Of a DNA stretch of 7,586 bases, positions 1 to 7,118 are shown one piece after another. The stretch comes from Muribaculaceae bacterium (lineage in GTDB: Bacteria > Bacteroidota > Bacteroidia > Bacteroidales > Muribaculaceae), in NCBI GenBank assembly GCA_029060585.1, contig JAIDTS010000049.1, positions 1-7,586 of the forward strand, read 5' to 3'. The notes beneath the pieces were generated by a model. That model searched no databases, had not been told where the DNA came from, and worked only from the letters and a program-made list of their open reading frames with translations. A program made the translations under genes and the position numbers. Within the stretch, counting starts at the first letter, position 1, and each line of letters opens with the position of its first letter.

Positions 1-2
1 GA

Positions 3-848
3 ATAGGGAATGAAGACCTGATCAGCGAGGCTTTCAAGGAGCGATTCAAGATGATTCGCGATGCGGTCAACGCTAAATATCCGGATATCACGGTTGTAGG
101 CACAGTCGGCCCCTTCTTCGAGGGATCGGACTATGAAGAAGGATGGGATTTCGCTCGCAAGGAAAATGTGGACATCGTTGACGAGCACTATTATGTGGCG
201 CCCGGATGGTATGTCAACCACCGCGACTTCTACGACCGTTATGACCGCAACGGTCCAAAGGTATACCTCGGCGAATACGCCTCTCACTATCCGGGACGGG
301 AATCAAATCTTGAATGTGCCCTCTCTATCGGACTATATCTCACTGATGTTGAGCGCAATGCCGATGTAGTGACAATGACTTCCTACGCTCCTCTGCTGTC
401 GAAGAAGGGACGCACACAATGGCGCCCCGATCTGATCTACTTCGACAACGAGAGCATTTCCGTTTCTCCAGACTATTACGTACAGCAGATGTATAGTGCC
501 AATTCCGGCACCACTTACGTTCCGGCCTCAATAGAACTTCAGGAGAAATGCTGCGGCAAATGCGGAAAAGCGCCGAAGACTGTCAGCAGCGACGATGTGA
601 CCAATCGCTTCGGAGTTTCGACTGTAATCGATGAAAAGACAGGAGACACCATCGTGAGGATAGCCAACATGCTTCCAGTAGGCATAGAGGTAAACCTCGA
701 TGGATACCCCACAGGCAAGGCCGAATTCATGACACTGACCGGTAATCCGCGCGACACTGATGTAAAACCTGCAACAACCACTATCGATTTCAGTGGTTCC
801 GTAGAAGTAGCACCATACTCTTTCTCCAATGTAAGAATACTGAAATAA
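3..848 (+). CDS. alpha-L-arabinofuranosidase, GH51 family (C-terminal part, 5' end cut by window)
   Basis: The reading frame is open from the left edge; the ATG at 51 is internal, because coding similarity begins before it with I-G-N-E at 3-14. 281 residues are visible. The GNE glutamate (12-14) matches the acid/base of clan GH-A GH51 enzymes. DEHYY follows at visible residues 60-64, and KVYLGEYASH holds the likely nucleophile Glu (codon 273-275). After about residue 165 comes a beta-rich C-terminal domain (FGVSTVIDEKTGDTIVRIAN to APYSFSNVRILK), as in the alpha-L-arabinofuranosidase C-terminal domain. Family members remove terminal alpha-L-arabinofuranosyl units from arabinan or arabinoxylan by a retaining mechanism. 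Bacteroidales versions of this type are usually around 650 residues with a signal peptide and an N-terminal carbohydrate-binding-like domain, so more than half is probably missing here. Oddity: a CCGKCG cysteine cluster at the domain junction. Family call is firm; exact substrate is unknown. Confidence 0.92.
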   Translation: MGNEDLISEAFKERFKMIRDAVNAKYPDITVVGTVGPFFEGSDYEEGWDFARKENVDIVDEHYYVAPGWYVNHRDFYDRYDRNGPKVYLGEYASHYPGRESNLECALSIGLYLTDVERNADVVTMTSYAPLLSKKGRTQWRPDLIYFDNESISVSPDYYVQQMYSANSGTTYVPASIELQEKCCGKCGKAPKTVSSDDVTNRFGVSTVIDEKTGDTIVRIANMLPVGIEVNLDGYPTGKAEFMTLTGNPRDTDVKPATTTIDFSGSVEVAPYSFSNVRILK

Positions 849-899
849 CGGAATCTTCCGTAGACACATTAAATCGTTTAATATTTTTTGAATACAATG

Positions 900-932
900 A
901 ACCCCGGACGAGAGTACGGGGTTTGTTATTTT
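900..932 (+). terminator. intrinsic terminator of the arabinofuranosidase gene
   Basis: A seven-base-pair stem pairs AACCCCG (900-906) with CGGGGTT (917-923). Inside it, AC/GT closes a GAGA tetraloop of the GNRA class (910-913) across a G-A mismatch. A U-rich tail, TTGTTATTTT, follows. It lies 51 bases after the stop codon. The last T residues also form the upstream element of the next promoter. Confidence 0.8.
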
Positions 933-953
933 AAGATATTTTGATTAATTTTG
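922..953 (+). promoter_or_regulatory. Bacteroidetes-type promoter for the DUF3943 gene
   Basis: TTTG at 922-925 (-33 element) is followed by 20 bases and then TAATTTTG at 946-953, an exact match to the -7 consensus TAnnTTTG of the Bacteroidetes primary sigma factor. Transcription would start near 958-962, giving a leader of about 30 bases before the ATG at 993. The -33 box is embedded in the 3' side of the preceding terminator. Confidence 0.72.
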
Positions 954-992
954 CGATTGCAATCATCCGCATAAGACAATCTAACTGAAGAT

Positions 993-2651
993 ATGACAGG
1001 AAAACGCATTTTTTCCATAATTGCATTTCTCGCCATCGCATTGACCTTGGCGTTGCCCGTTTACCCTCAGAATAGATATGACGACTTCCTTGATTCCCTG
1101 AAAACTAACGTAAACCGCCATGCTTACGGCAATAAATGGAAACGGGGCGACTACCGCCATCGTGTGCCATATCGACACATCATCTACACTCCGGTTGTTC
1201 CGGACAGCGCTGATATGCTATTCCACGAGAAGAAGCATTTCTGGAGAGCGGGCGCGGAGGTTTTAGGCATGAATATGGGTCTCTGGGCTTTCGACCGATA
1301 TGCCCTCGACGGACATTATGCCCATATTTCATGGAAGACTATTAAGGAAAACTTCAAGCATGGTTTTGAGTGGGACAACGATCATCTGAACACAAACATG
1401 TTCGCACACCCCTACAATGGGTCGATCTTCTACAATGCCGGACGTTCCAACGGATTCAACTACTGGCAGTCGGAACTCTTCGCCATAGGGGGAAGCGCTA
1501 TGTGGGAGTTGTTTATGGAATGCGAGTATCCATCCACCAACGATATCATAGCAACTCCCATCGGCGGAGCTGCACTTGGCGAGGTGTTCTACCGCGCGTC
1601 AGACCTCATTCTCGACGACCGTAAGACAGGTGGCGAACGCTTAGGTCGCGAACTGGCCGCATTCCTGATCGACCCCATGAGGGGAATAACTCGAATCGTT
1701 TCGGGACAGGCTTGGAAAAAACGCGCTACCACAGGCAGAAGATTTGGACTGCCTCCAATAAGCATCGAGGCATCTTTGGGGGCACGCATGCTTACTATGA
1801 TTGAGACATCAGGCTATAGTTTCGGTCCCGCCGCTGAGATCAACATCGAATATGGCGATAGATTTGAGGAAAGCACAAGGATTCCATATGATTACTTCTC
1901 CTTCAACATCGAACTGCAGGCTCTTAAGACTCAGCCTCTCCTCAGCAGGATCGAGATCATGGGCCGACTTCTCAGCAAAGAAATAATAGACAGGGAGCGC
2001 ATCAACCTGAACATCGGACTCTACCAACATTTCGACTTCTTTGACTCCGACACTATTAGGAAAGAGAAGCAAAGCGAGATAATTCCGGAGACCGTTCCTT
2101 ACAAACTCGGGGTTCCCGCATCGGTCGGTGGAGGAATGATGGTCAGATATATTCCTGACCGAAAGATGTCTCTCGACGGTTATACTCATCTTAACTTAGT
2201 GGCACTCGCGGGGGTCTCCACCGACTTCTACCGAGACTATCACCGCAACTACAGCTGGGGCACCGGCTTCTCATTAAAAACCGGCGTAAACTGGGCTTTG
2301 GCCGACGATAAGGTATCTGTAAAGTTAGCCAACCAGCTTTATTGGGTGCGAACCCATAATAACTTCGATACCGACCACCAATGGATGCTCCGCCCAAACG
2401 GACATACTGTTGAGATAGAAGGCGGAGACAACGGCATTACTACTTTCGACCATCTTGAGGCCAGCGTCAACTACCGCCTACATAAGAATCTCTATCTTAC
2501 TGCCGGTCTGGATTTCTATGAGAGGCACACCCACTATCCGGATATTACGCTCGTGCATCATTACGCTCCCGGAGCGGTAGGAATAGGCTATAGATTTTAC
2601 TTTAAAAGCCAGCAGTTAGGCACTCATCTAATGGCCACCTATAAATTTTAA
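993..2651 (+). CDS. DUF3943 domain protein, predicted exported with C-terminal beta-barrel
   Basis: 552 residues. The N-terminus (MTGKRIFSIIAFLAIALTLA) is a clear signal peptide, probably cleaved around residue 25. Residues about 85-205 carry the DUF3943 signature: WDNDHLNTNMFAHPYNG (127-143), F-Y-N-A-G-R-S-N-G-F (146-155), WELFMECEYPSTNDII (171-186) and TPIGGAALGE (188-197). After about residue 255 the sequence alternates polar and hydrophobic residues with many aromatics, and it ends in ...HLMATYKF, a C-terminal Phe typical of outer-membrane beta-barrels. I infer an outer-membrane protein with a conserved periplasmic or membrane-embedded DUF3943 module; no biochemical role is known to me. 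The start is the first ATG after the consensus promoter, and it gives an intact signal peptide. It is transcribed alone, between a terminator/promoter pair and a bidirectional terminator. The domain call is strong; the function is unknown. Confidence 0.88.
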   Translation: MTGKRIFSIIAFLAIALTLALPVYPQNRYDDFLDSLKTNVNRHAYGNKWKRGDYRHRVPYRHIIYTPVVPDSADMLFHEKKHFWRAGAEVLGMNMGLWAFDRYALDGHYAHISWKTIKENFKHGFEWDNDHLNTNMFAHPYNGSIFYNAGRSNGFNYWQSELFAIGGSAMWELFMECEYPSTNDIIATPIGGAALGEVFYRASDLILDDRKTGGERLGRELAAFLIDPMRGITRIVSGQAWKKRATTGRRFGLPPISIEASLGARMLTMIETSGYSFGPAAEINIEYGDRFEESTRIPYDYFSFNIELQALKTQPLLSRIEIMGRLLSKEIIDRERINLNIGLYQHFDFFDSDTIRKEKQSEIIPETVPYKLGVPASVGGGMMVRYIPDRKMSLDGYTHLNLVALAGVSTDFYRDYHRNYSWGTGFSLKTGVNWALADDKVSVKLANQLYWVRTHNNFDTDHQWMLRPNGHTVEIEGGDNGITTFDHLEASVNYRLHKNLYLTAGLDFYERHTHYPDITLVHHYAPGAVGIGYRFYFKSQQLGTHLMATYKF

Positions 2652-2653
2652 AT

Positions 2654-2677
2654 AAGGCCCCGTTTAAACGGGGCCTT
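2654..2677. terminator. bidirectional terminator between convergent genes
   Basis: A perfect 24-base palindrome: AAGGCCCCGTTT followed by its reverse complement, folding to a ten-base-pair GC-rich stem with a TTAA loop. It starts two bases after the DUF3943 stop and ends four bases before the M64 stop on the other strand. The flanks are AT-rich on both sides, and the tail is more U-rich when read on the minus strand. It most likely ends transcription from both genes. Confidence 0.85.
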
Positions 2678-2681
2678 GAAA

Positions 2682-4016
2682 TTAATTAGATGTATAGAAG
2701 TCGATGACGCGTCGTATAGCTCGCTCACATACCGGACAGAATGTCGGATTGTGGTTGTCGCGCATGCGGCAAGTCTCGACCGGGCGGTAGACTCCTTTCG
2801 CTCGATAGCCTCCTCCCTCGAAGGCTCCGACCGTTACTTCTCCCCTTTTCTCCTCTCCGGCACGCTTCATCCGGTCGGCCCGCGATCCTCCCTCGTCGGT
2901 CCAGGGAGTAGGCACCTTAACGCCGGGACTGAGCATATCCTTCCATTTTGAGTCGAAATCCACCATGGTCGTGATGTTCTGCTCCCATGGCTCGACATCC
3001 AGCGGATATGTTCCGTCTTCCTCTTCTGTATAGAAATACTCGTCGGCAAGACCCGCGAAACTGTGTCCAAACTCATGTACGGCCACCGGAAGCGTAAGTG
3101 CATGGTCGGCTGTTGCTATCTGATAGTTGTTGTAGATGCCCCCTCCGCCATATGCCGGAGTATTGACGAGGACAAGTACGTGTTCATAGGGTATACCCTC
3201 GAGCGAGCGATGCAGTCGCCATACTCGCGGAGTGGTCAGATAGCGCGAGGAATAGAAAGTGCTGAAATGCGACTCAAAGGCAGTGTCTTTCCAGTCCCCC
3301 TTCAAGGGAATACTTACGCCGCTCTCTTTCGATGGAGTCATGACTGCCACTACATTGAATTTGTCCTTATTCGATGCGAAAGGTTCATAGCTCAGGATTT
3401 CTTCCGCTATTCTGGTTGCTCTGTTGATAAACGTGTCCATTTCTTCCTGCCGATATCCTTCGGCAAGGATAGCGATATCGATGGCCTCGCTCGGCTCGCC
3501 CCCCTTATGGATATACTTATGTTCTGCAGGCGAATCTCCGCGCAGCGCAACGAGTTCATCGTCGGGACGGTAGCGGTGGGTGACTCGGCCGATCTCCTCA
3601 TGTCGGTTGCTGCGGAGGCTTACTGTGATGTCGGCCGCTTTTTTAGGCAGCGGAACGAGAAACGAATTCTCGAACGCCATGTCCTTGGTCTGCGCTTCCG
3701 GAGTATATATCCATTCCTGAAAGAGGGAGGAGAACGTATTGCGGTAGAGGGTGTCTCCCGTCTGCGGATCGGTCACCATTATAGTGCCGTTGCCGGCTAC
3801 AGGCACATCGTTGAGCCTGTGGCGTCGCCCAGCCCAGCCCTTCTGCTTCGACTGCGAGTCGAGCATAAGGCGAACTCCTGATGGTCCACCTCCGAATATA
3901 TAGTCTACACGCAACGTACTGTCGCAGAAATTCTCGTTGAAATCGGAAGCTGCTGCCTCCAAGATACATGAGGAAGCGATTATAGCTCCCATGATATAGT
4001 TAAGTTTCTTTTTCAT
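2682..4016 (-). CDS. secreted zinc metallopeptidase, M64 (IgA peptidase) family
   Basis: 444 residues from the ATG at 4016, chosen over an in-frame codon 18 bases upstream because MKKKLNYIMGAIIASSCILEAAAS is a good signal peptide starting exactly there. Cleavage is plausible after EAAA (residue 24); Cys17 makes lipoprotein processing a weaker alternative. Residues about 26-160 look like the N-terminal beta domain of M64 peptidases. The catalytic M64 domain begins near the IDIAILAEGYRQEEMDTF stretch. The zinc site is HEFGHSFAGLADEY (residues 314-327; HEFGH codons 3077-3063), giving two His ligands, the general-base Glu315 and a downstream Asp/Glu ligand. The C-terminal CRM...FCPVC...AI cysteine pattern is also family-typical. 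The M64 founder cleaves human IgA, but most gut Bacteroidales members have unknown substrates, so IgA specificity should not be assumed. The length is full, with no frameshift. It converges on the DUF3943 gene and is divergent from the GNAT gene. Confidence 0.9.
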   Translation of the reverse strand: MKKKLNYIMGAIIASSCILEAAASDFNENFCDSTLRVDYIFGGGPSGVRLMLDSQSKQKGWAGRRHRLNDVPVAGNGTIMVTDPQTGDTLYRNTFSSLFQEWIYTPEAQTKDMAFENSFLVPLPKKAADITVSLRSNRHEEIGRVTHRYRPDDELVALRGDSPAEHKYIHKGGEPSEAIDIAILAEGYRQEEMDTFINRATRIAEEILSYEPFASNKDKFNVVAVMTPSKESGVSIPLKGDWKDTAFESHFSTFYSSRYLTTPRVWRLHRSLEGIPYEHVLVLVNTPAYGGGGIYNNYQIATADHALTLPVAVHEFGHSFAGLADEYFYTEEEDGTYPLDVEPWEQNITTMVDFDSKWKDMLSPGVKVPTPWTDEGGSRADRMKRAGEEKRGEVTVGAFEGGGYRAKGVYRPVETCRMRDNHNPTFCPVCERAIRRVIDFYTSN

Positions 4017-4083
4017 GGTTGCAAATTTAATCAAAAAAAACCAAAGATTAGGTAAAATTGTTCTACAATATTATTAATTCATT
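4017..4083. promoter_or_regulatory. divergent intergenic region, promoters unresolved
   Basis: This 67-base AT-rich spacer must hold start signals for both the M64 gene and the GNAT gene. On the minus strand TAAATTTG (4029-4022) matches the -7 consensus exactly. It has no TTTG 19-21 bases upstream, and it would start transcription almost on the M64 ATG. A second, imperfect candidate is TAATCTTTG (4050-4042). On the plus strand TAAAATTG (4053-4060) is one base off consensus, again without a well-spaced -33 box. I cannot choose between them. Confidence 0.3.
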
Positions 4084-4626
4084 ATGGAACCGGATTTTTC
4101 TATTAGGCGTAGCTCCGCGAGGGATATAGATGGAATACTGGATGTTTATAGTGCTGCGAAAAAATATATGCGATCAAAAGGCAATCTAAGCCAGTGGACG
4201 GGAGCGTATCCCGACCGAGATACAATTATGCATGATATTGCTCGGGGAAACCATTATCTCGCCGAAGACGAGGAGGGAAGTATCTTGATGGTTTTCGCCT
4301 TCATTATGGGCGATGATCCTACATATAAGTTGATAGAGAGGGGAAAGTGGCTCAACGACAAACCCTATGGCACTATCCACCGCATCGCTTCAAGCGGCCG
4401 TGCCGGTGGAATGCTTAAAGTCTGCGTAGGCTACTGCAAGGAAATGATCGACAACATACGAATTGACACTCATGCAGACAACGGACCGATGCTGAACGCA
4501 CTCCACAGACTTGGATTCAGCTTCTGCGGAATAATATATACGTCCGATGGTAGTCCACGACTTGCATTCCAGAAAGACTTCAGAAAAGAGATTGCTTTGG
4601 AGATCGATTTCCGCCTTGATGAATGA
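4084..4626 (+). CDS. GNAT family N-acetyltransferase
   Basis: 180 residues, a complete GNAT fold. The N-terminal FSIRRSSARDIDGILDVYSAAKKYM is the usual beta1-alpha1 segment; a GNLSQW element (33-38) and YP follow. The central YGTIHRIASSGRAGGMLK (95-112) covers beta4 and the acetyl-CoA pyrophosphate loop in a divergent form. IRIDTHADNGPMLNALHRLGFSFCGIIY (125-152) is the strongly conserved C-terminal motif of one GNAT subfamily common in Firmicutes and Bacteroidetes. The enzyme would move an acetyl group from acetyl-CoA to an amine of unknown identity (small molecule or protein) in the cytoplasm. No signal peptide or membrane segment. The single ATG at 4084 fits well. It ends 37 bases from the convergent transporter, with no evident terminator between them. 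The substrate cannot be read from sequence. Confidence 0.88.
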   Translation: MEPDFSIRRSSARDIDGILDVYSAAKKYMRSKGNLSQWTGAYPDRDTIMHDIARGNHYLAEDEEGSILMVFAFIMGDDPTYKLIERGKWLNDKPYGTIHRIASSGRAGGMLKVCVGYCKEMIDNIRIDTHADNGPMLNALHRLGFSFCGIIYTSDGSPRLAFQKDFRKEIALEIDFRLDE

Positions 4627-4663
4627 TTCCTTCCCCTTTGCACACTCCACCTGATATATACGA

Positions 4664-5575
4664 TCATGCATCTTTATCCGATGGAGCCGCTTTGGATATA
4701 GTGACGAGATACACTCCGGAGAATATTAGTACAACTGCTATAGCCTTTGGAATCGAGAAATGATCCATCCCGAGCGTAATTCCTACAATGGTCGCCACGA
4801 TAGGCTGGACATAGTTATACATTCCTACTATCGTTGGCCGAAGGTTTTTCTGCCCTATCATTATGCAGATATAGGCGATATACGTAGCGAAGAAAACAAC
4901 ATACCCGATTCCCAGCCATTCTGACATCGATACGGAAGACCAGTCTGTGTCTCTGAGGAATCCGATCGTAGTCGGCAGCCCTACGATGGTAGCCGACAGG
5001 AACATCCATTTCATCAGGGTTACGAGTGAGTACTTCTTTATGAAATTGCGGTATAGCGTCAGATAAAGTGCGTAGGAAAGTTGCGCCATAAGTACGATAA
5101 AATCCCCGAGCGCTGGATTGTCGCCACCAGCGATAGCAGCCGACCCTCCTAAGACAAGAATCAACGCTCCGGCTGCCCCGAGCACAATACCTCCTGCTTT
5201 TTTCATGGTGATCGGTTCCTTAAGGAAGAGCCACGCGAGAAGCATCACCCACATGGGCATGGTGGTGGTGACGAGCGAGGCCTCGCCGGGCGAGGTATAG
5301 CTAACTCCTATGATGAAGCATCCCTGATTGAGGAGGATGCCGATCATTCCCGCTCCGAAAAGACGAAGTTTATCTATGGGCGGCACATGTTCATGAGGAG
5401 TGAAGATTGAGGTAATCCAGAAAAGAATAGCCGCGCCTGCTATCCTGAAGTCTACCATGATGATAGGAGCGATTAGTCCGGACGCGAACACCAGTTTTGC
5501 GACCGGCGACATAAGTCCCCAGCATACATTGGCCCCCAACATAGCCAGATGCCCCCTAAGATTGAAATCACTCAT
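4664..5575 (-). CDS. EamA/DMT superfamily transporter (10 TM)
   Basis: 303 residues from the ATG at 5575 (MSDFNLRGHLAMLGANVCWGLMSPVAK), which puts the conserved GHLA...WG motif at the expected distance from the start. An ATG at 5584 would add only MGK and is also possible; a longer frame would need TTG at 5590. Two tandem EamA repeats are visible, about residues 8-142 and 157-292, together giving about ten hydrophobic helices. The first repeat has the typical SPGEASLVTTTMPMW...LFLKEPIT segment, and the second has YNYVQPIVATIVG. Members of this superfamily export or import amino acids and other small metabolites across the inner membrane; the substrate is not predictable here. It starts 21 bases after the Fic stop (12 with the ATG at 5584) and has no promoter of its own that I can see, so it is probably the second gene of a fic-led transcript. 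The C-terminus is short and charged (APSDKDA). Confidence 0.88.
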   Translation of the reverse strand: MSDFNLRGHLAMLGANVCWGLMSPVAKLVFASGLIAPIIMVDFRIAGAAILFWITSIFTPHEHVPPIDKLRLFGAGMIGILLNQGCFIIGVSYTSPGEASLVTTTMPMWVMLLAWLFLKEPITMKKAGGIVLGAAGALILVLGGSAAIAGGDNPALGDFIVLMAQLSYALYLTLYRNFIKKYSLVTLMKWMFLSATIVGLPTTIGFLRDTDWSSVSMSEWLGIGYVVFFATYIAYICIMIGQKNLRPTIVGMYNYVQPIVATIVGITLGMDHFSIPKAIAVVLIFSGVYLVTISKAAPSDKDA

Positions 5576-5596
5576 TTTTCCCATAATCAATTTCGC

Positions 5597-7114
5597 TTAT
5601 TTTGCAACGAGTTCAGCTATAAGTCTCGTAAAATCGGAAATATCTTCCTCAACGCTGGCCTTTTCCAATGCTTTCATATATTCGTTTCTTCGCTCTACTG
5701 GAACGATTGTCCATGGATATCCTCCGGATGCCAGCATGCAGTTTAGCATAAACCTTCCCATGCGTCCGTTTCCATCCATATACGGATGGATGTATACAAA
5801 AATAAAATGTCCAAGGACAGCCCTTACTCTGGCATCCGGTTCGGAGCTCAGTAATTCGAACAGCAAAGCCATTGTGTCTGCGACAGCATCAGGATTAAGA
5901 GGTGTATGTTTCGACCCGCGTATATATACCTGTCCCCTCCGGTATCCTATTAGATCGGACGGTTGAAGAATGCCAGCTGTCACGAATGGCATCCACATCT
6001 GCCGATACCATGAACTGTGATCTTCCGCAGATACTTCTCCTGCATTCCGACCTTCAAGAATCTTCTCCAATGAGAGTTTGACCGCATTGAATGCCTGGAA
6101 ATATCCTCGGGCTACCAGCGCTCTTTTGAGGTCCCTATCCTCCTCATCGGGATGCCATGTGCCTGAACGTACCTTATCTATCAACTCTTTTGACACCTGA
6201 TATCCCTCTATCGACAATGAATGATACGCATCTTCAAGATATTTTTCATCGACATGTTCGAGATAACCCTTGATATCCTGTATTGGATCTGGGACCATGG
6301 GGAAATTATCAATCACCTGTTGTCTCATCTTGGCCCACATCTGGCGGATTCTCGAAACATAAGGGGAGATTTCTAATCTGAAGGGGGCTGATGGCGTGGT
6401 TTGGAATGGATCGCTTTCGGTCAGTTTATATCCAAACTCTCTCATAGTGTTAATAATCAAGTCGGCGAACTGGGACTGTCCATTGTTTCTAAATGCACCG
6501 GCAAGGCGACCCGCTCGCGTAGTGGCTCCGGTGTCAAGAAGTGGACGCAAAATTTCGTTGACATCCTTTATCATCGACAGGCATGTGCGAGCGGAAATCT
6601 CTTCCCGTTCGAAATATGTCGGAGATGCATTTATCATCGCATCTGCTAAAGGATAGACATTGATTCCATATCGAGTATCCTTAGCTACATCTGACGGAAT
6701 ATTACTTTTAATCGCGAGTATGGTGTGCCCGAATGGTAGTGACACAATATTATTGGAAGCACCTGGAGCCTTTACTGTCAACTGCATAGGCACAGTGGTC
6801 TTCCCTGAATGAAGATCGAGCGATGCATCTGGCATCACGACCCATTGATCACCGAAGCGAAACTCGAGATATGCCTTTACAAATAGCCAATATGAGGTGT
6901 ACCACACAGTAGTGTCGCCCTCGCTTCCAGGATGAGATGGTATATACCAACCCTTCATTACTTCCTGAAGCCAACCGATTGCAAGGAGACGTTTGATATG
7001 GACACGTGATAGTTGTTCCGATCCGTGTATTATCAGATTGGGATTATTTTGTTGTATATTATGTAGTTCCTGCAGCGAATCCGCCACTAACTGATCCAAG
7101 GAAGCCATAAGCAT
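5597..7114 (-). CDS. long Fic-domain protein with N-terminal winged-helix/AbiEi-like region
   Basis: 505 residues from the first ATG (7114); an ATG at 7108 (MASLDQL) is equally plausible, and TTG at 7117 is unlikely. Residues about 25-60 (LSRVHIKRLLAIGWLQEVMKGWYIP) look like the winged-helix start of AbiEi-type antitoxins. An uncharacterised alpha/beta region follows to about residue 240. The inhibitory helix S-L-S-I-E-G (299-304, codons 6220-6203) fits (S/T)xxxE(G/N), placed before the core as in class II Fic proteins. The Fic motif is HPYMDGNGRMGR (443-454; 5788-5753), with catalytic His and both Arg present and Tyr replacing the common Phe. Such enzymes usually transfer AMP from ATP to a target hydroxyl, with the inhibitory Glu blocking productive ATP binding. 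This long architecture is, from memory, a conserved subfamily in Proteobacteria and Bacteroidetes. It appears intact. Cytoplasmic; target unknown. It is preceded by an operator-like repeat array and a consensus promoter. Confidence 0.9.
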   Translation of the reverse strand: MLMASLDQLVADSLQELHNIQQNNPNLIIHGSEQLSRVHIKRLLAIGWLQEVMKGWYIPSHPGSEGDTTVWYTSYWLFVKAYLEFRFGDQWVVMPDASLDLHSGKTTVPMQLTVKAPGASNNIVSLPFGHTILAIKSNIPSDVAKDTRYGINVYPLADAMINASPTYFEREEISARTCLSMIKDVNEILRPLLDTGATTRAGRLAGAFRNNGQSQFADLIINTMREFGYKLTESDPFQTTPSAPFRLEISPYVSRIRQMWAKMRQQVIDNFPMVPDPIQDIKGYLEHVDEKYLEDAYHSLSIEGYQVSKELIDKVRSGTWHPDEEDRDLKRALVARGYFQAFNAVKLSLEKILEGRNAGEVSAEDHSSWYRQMWMPFVTAGILQPSDLIGYRRGQVYIRGSKHTPLNPDAVADTMALLFELLSSEPDARVRAVLGHFIFVYIHPYMDGNGRMGRFMLNCMLASGGYPWTIVPVERRNEYMKALEKASVEEDISDFTRLIAELVAK

Positions 7115-7118
7115 CAAC

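Noticed and set aside
848..861. Small hairpin ACGGAA-TC-TTCCGT directly after the arabinofuranosidase stop, as terminator
   Set aside because: The stem is short with a two-base loop and no U-tract follows; the hairpin at 900-932 is far better.
3063..3881. 272-residue open frame on the plus strand
   Set aside because: It lies wholly antisense inside the M64 gene, whose zinc motif and domain order are unmistakable; the translation resembles no family.
4627..4663. Bidirectional terminator between the convergent GNAT and EamA genes
   Set aside because: I looked for inverted repeats in the 37-base gap and its flanks and found no stem with a T-rich tail.
5585..5590. TTG at 5590 (transporter) and TTG at 7117 (fic) as start codons
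   Set aside because: ATG codons lie three to six bases downstream in both cases and agree better with family N-termini; TTG starts are rare.
5400..5966. 188-residue open frame on the plus strand
   Set aside because: Antisense across the end of fic and the start of the transporter; no recognisable domain, and both minus-strand genes are solid.
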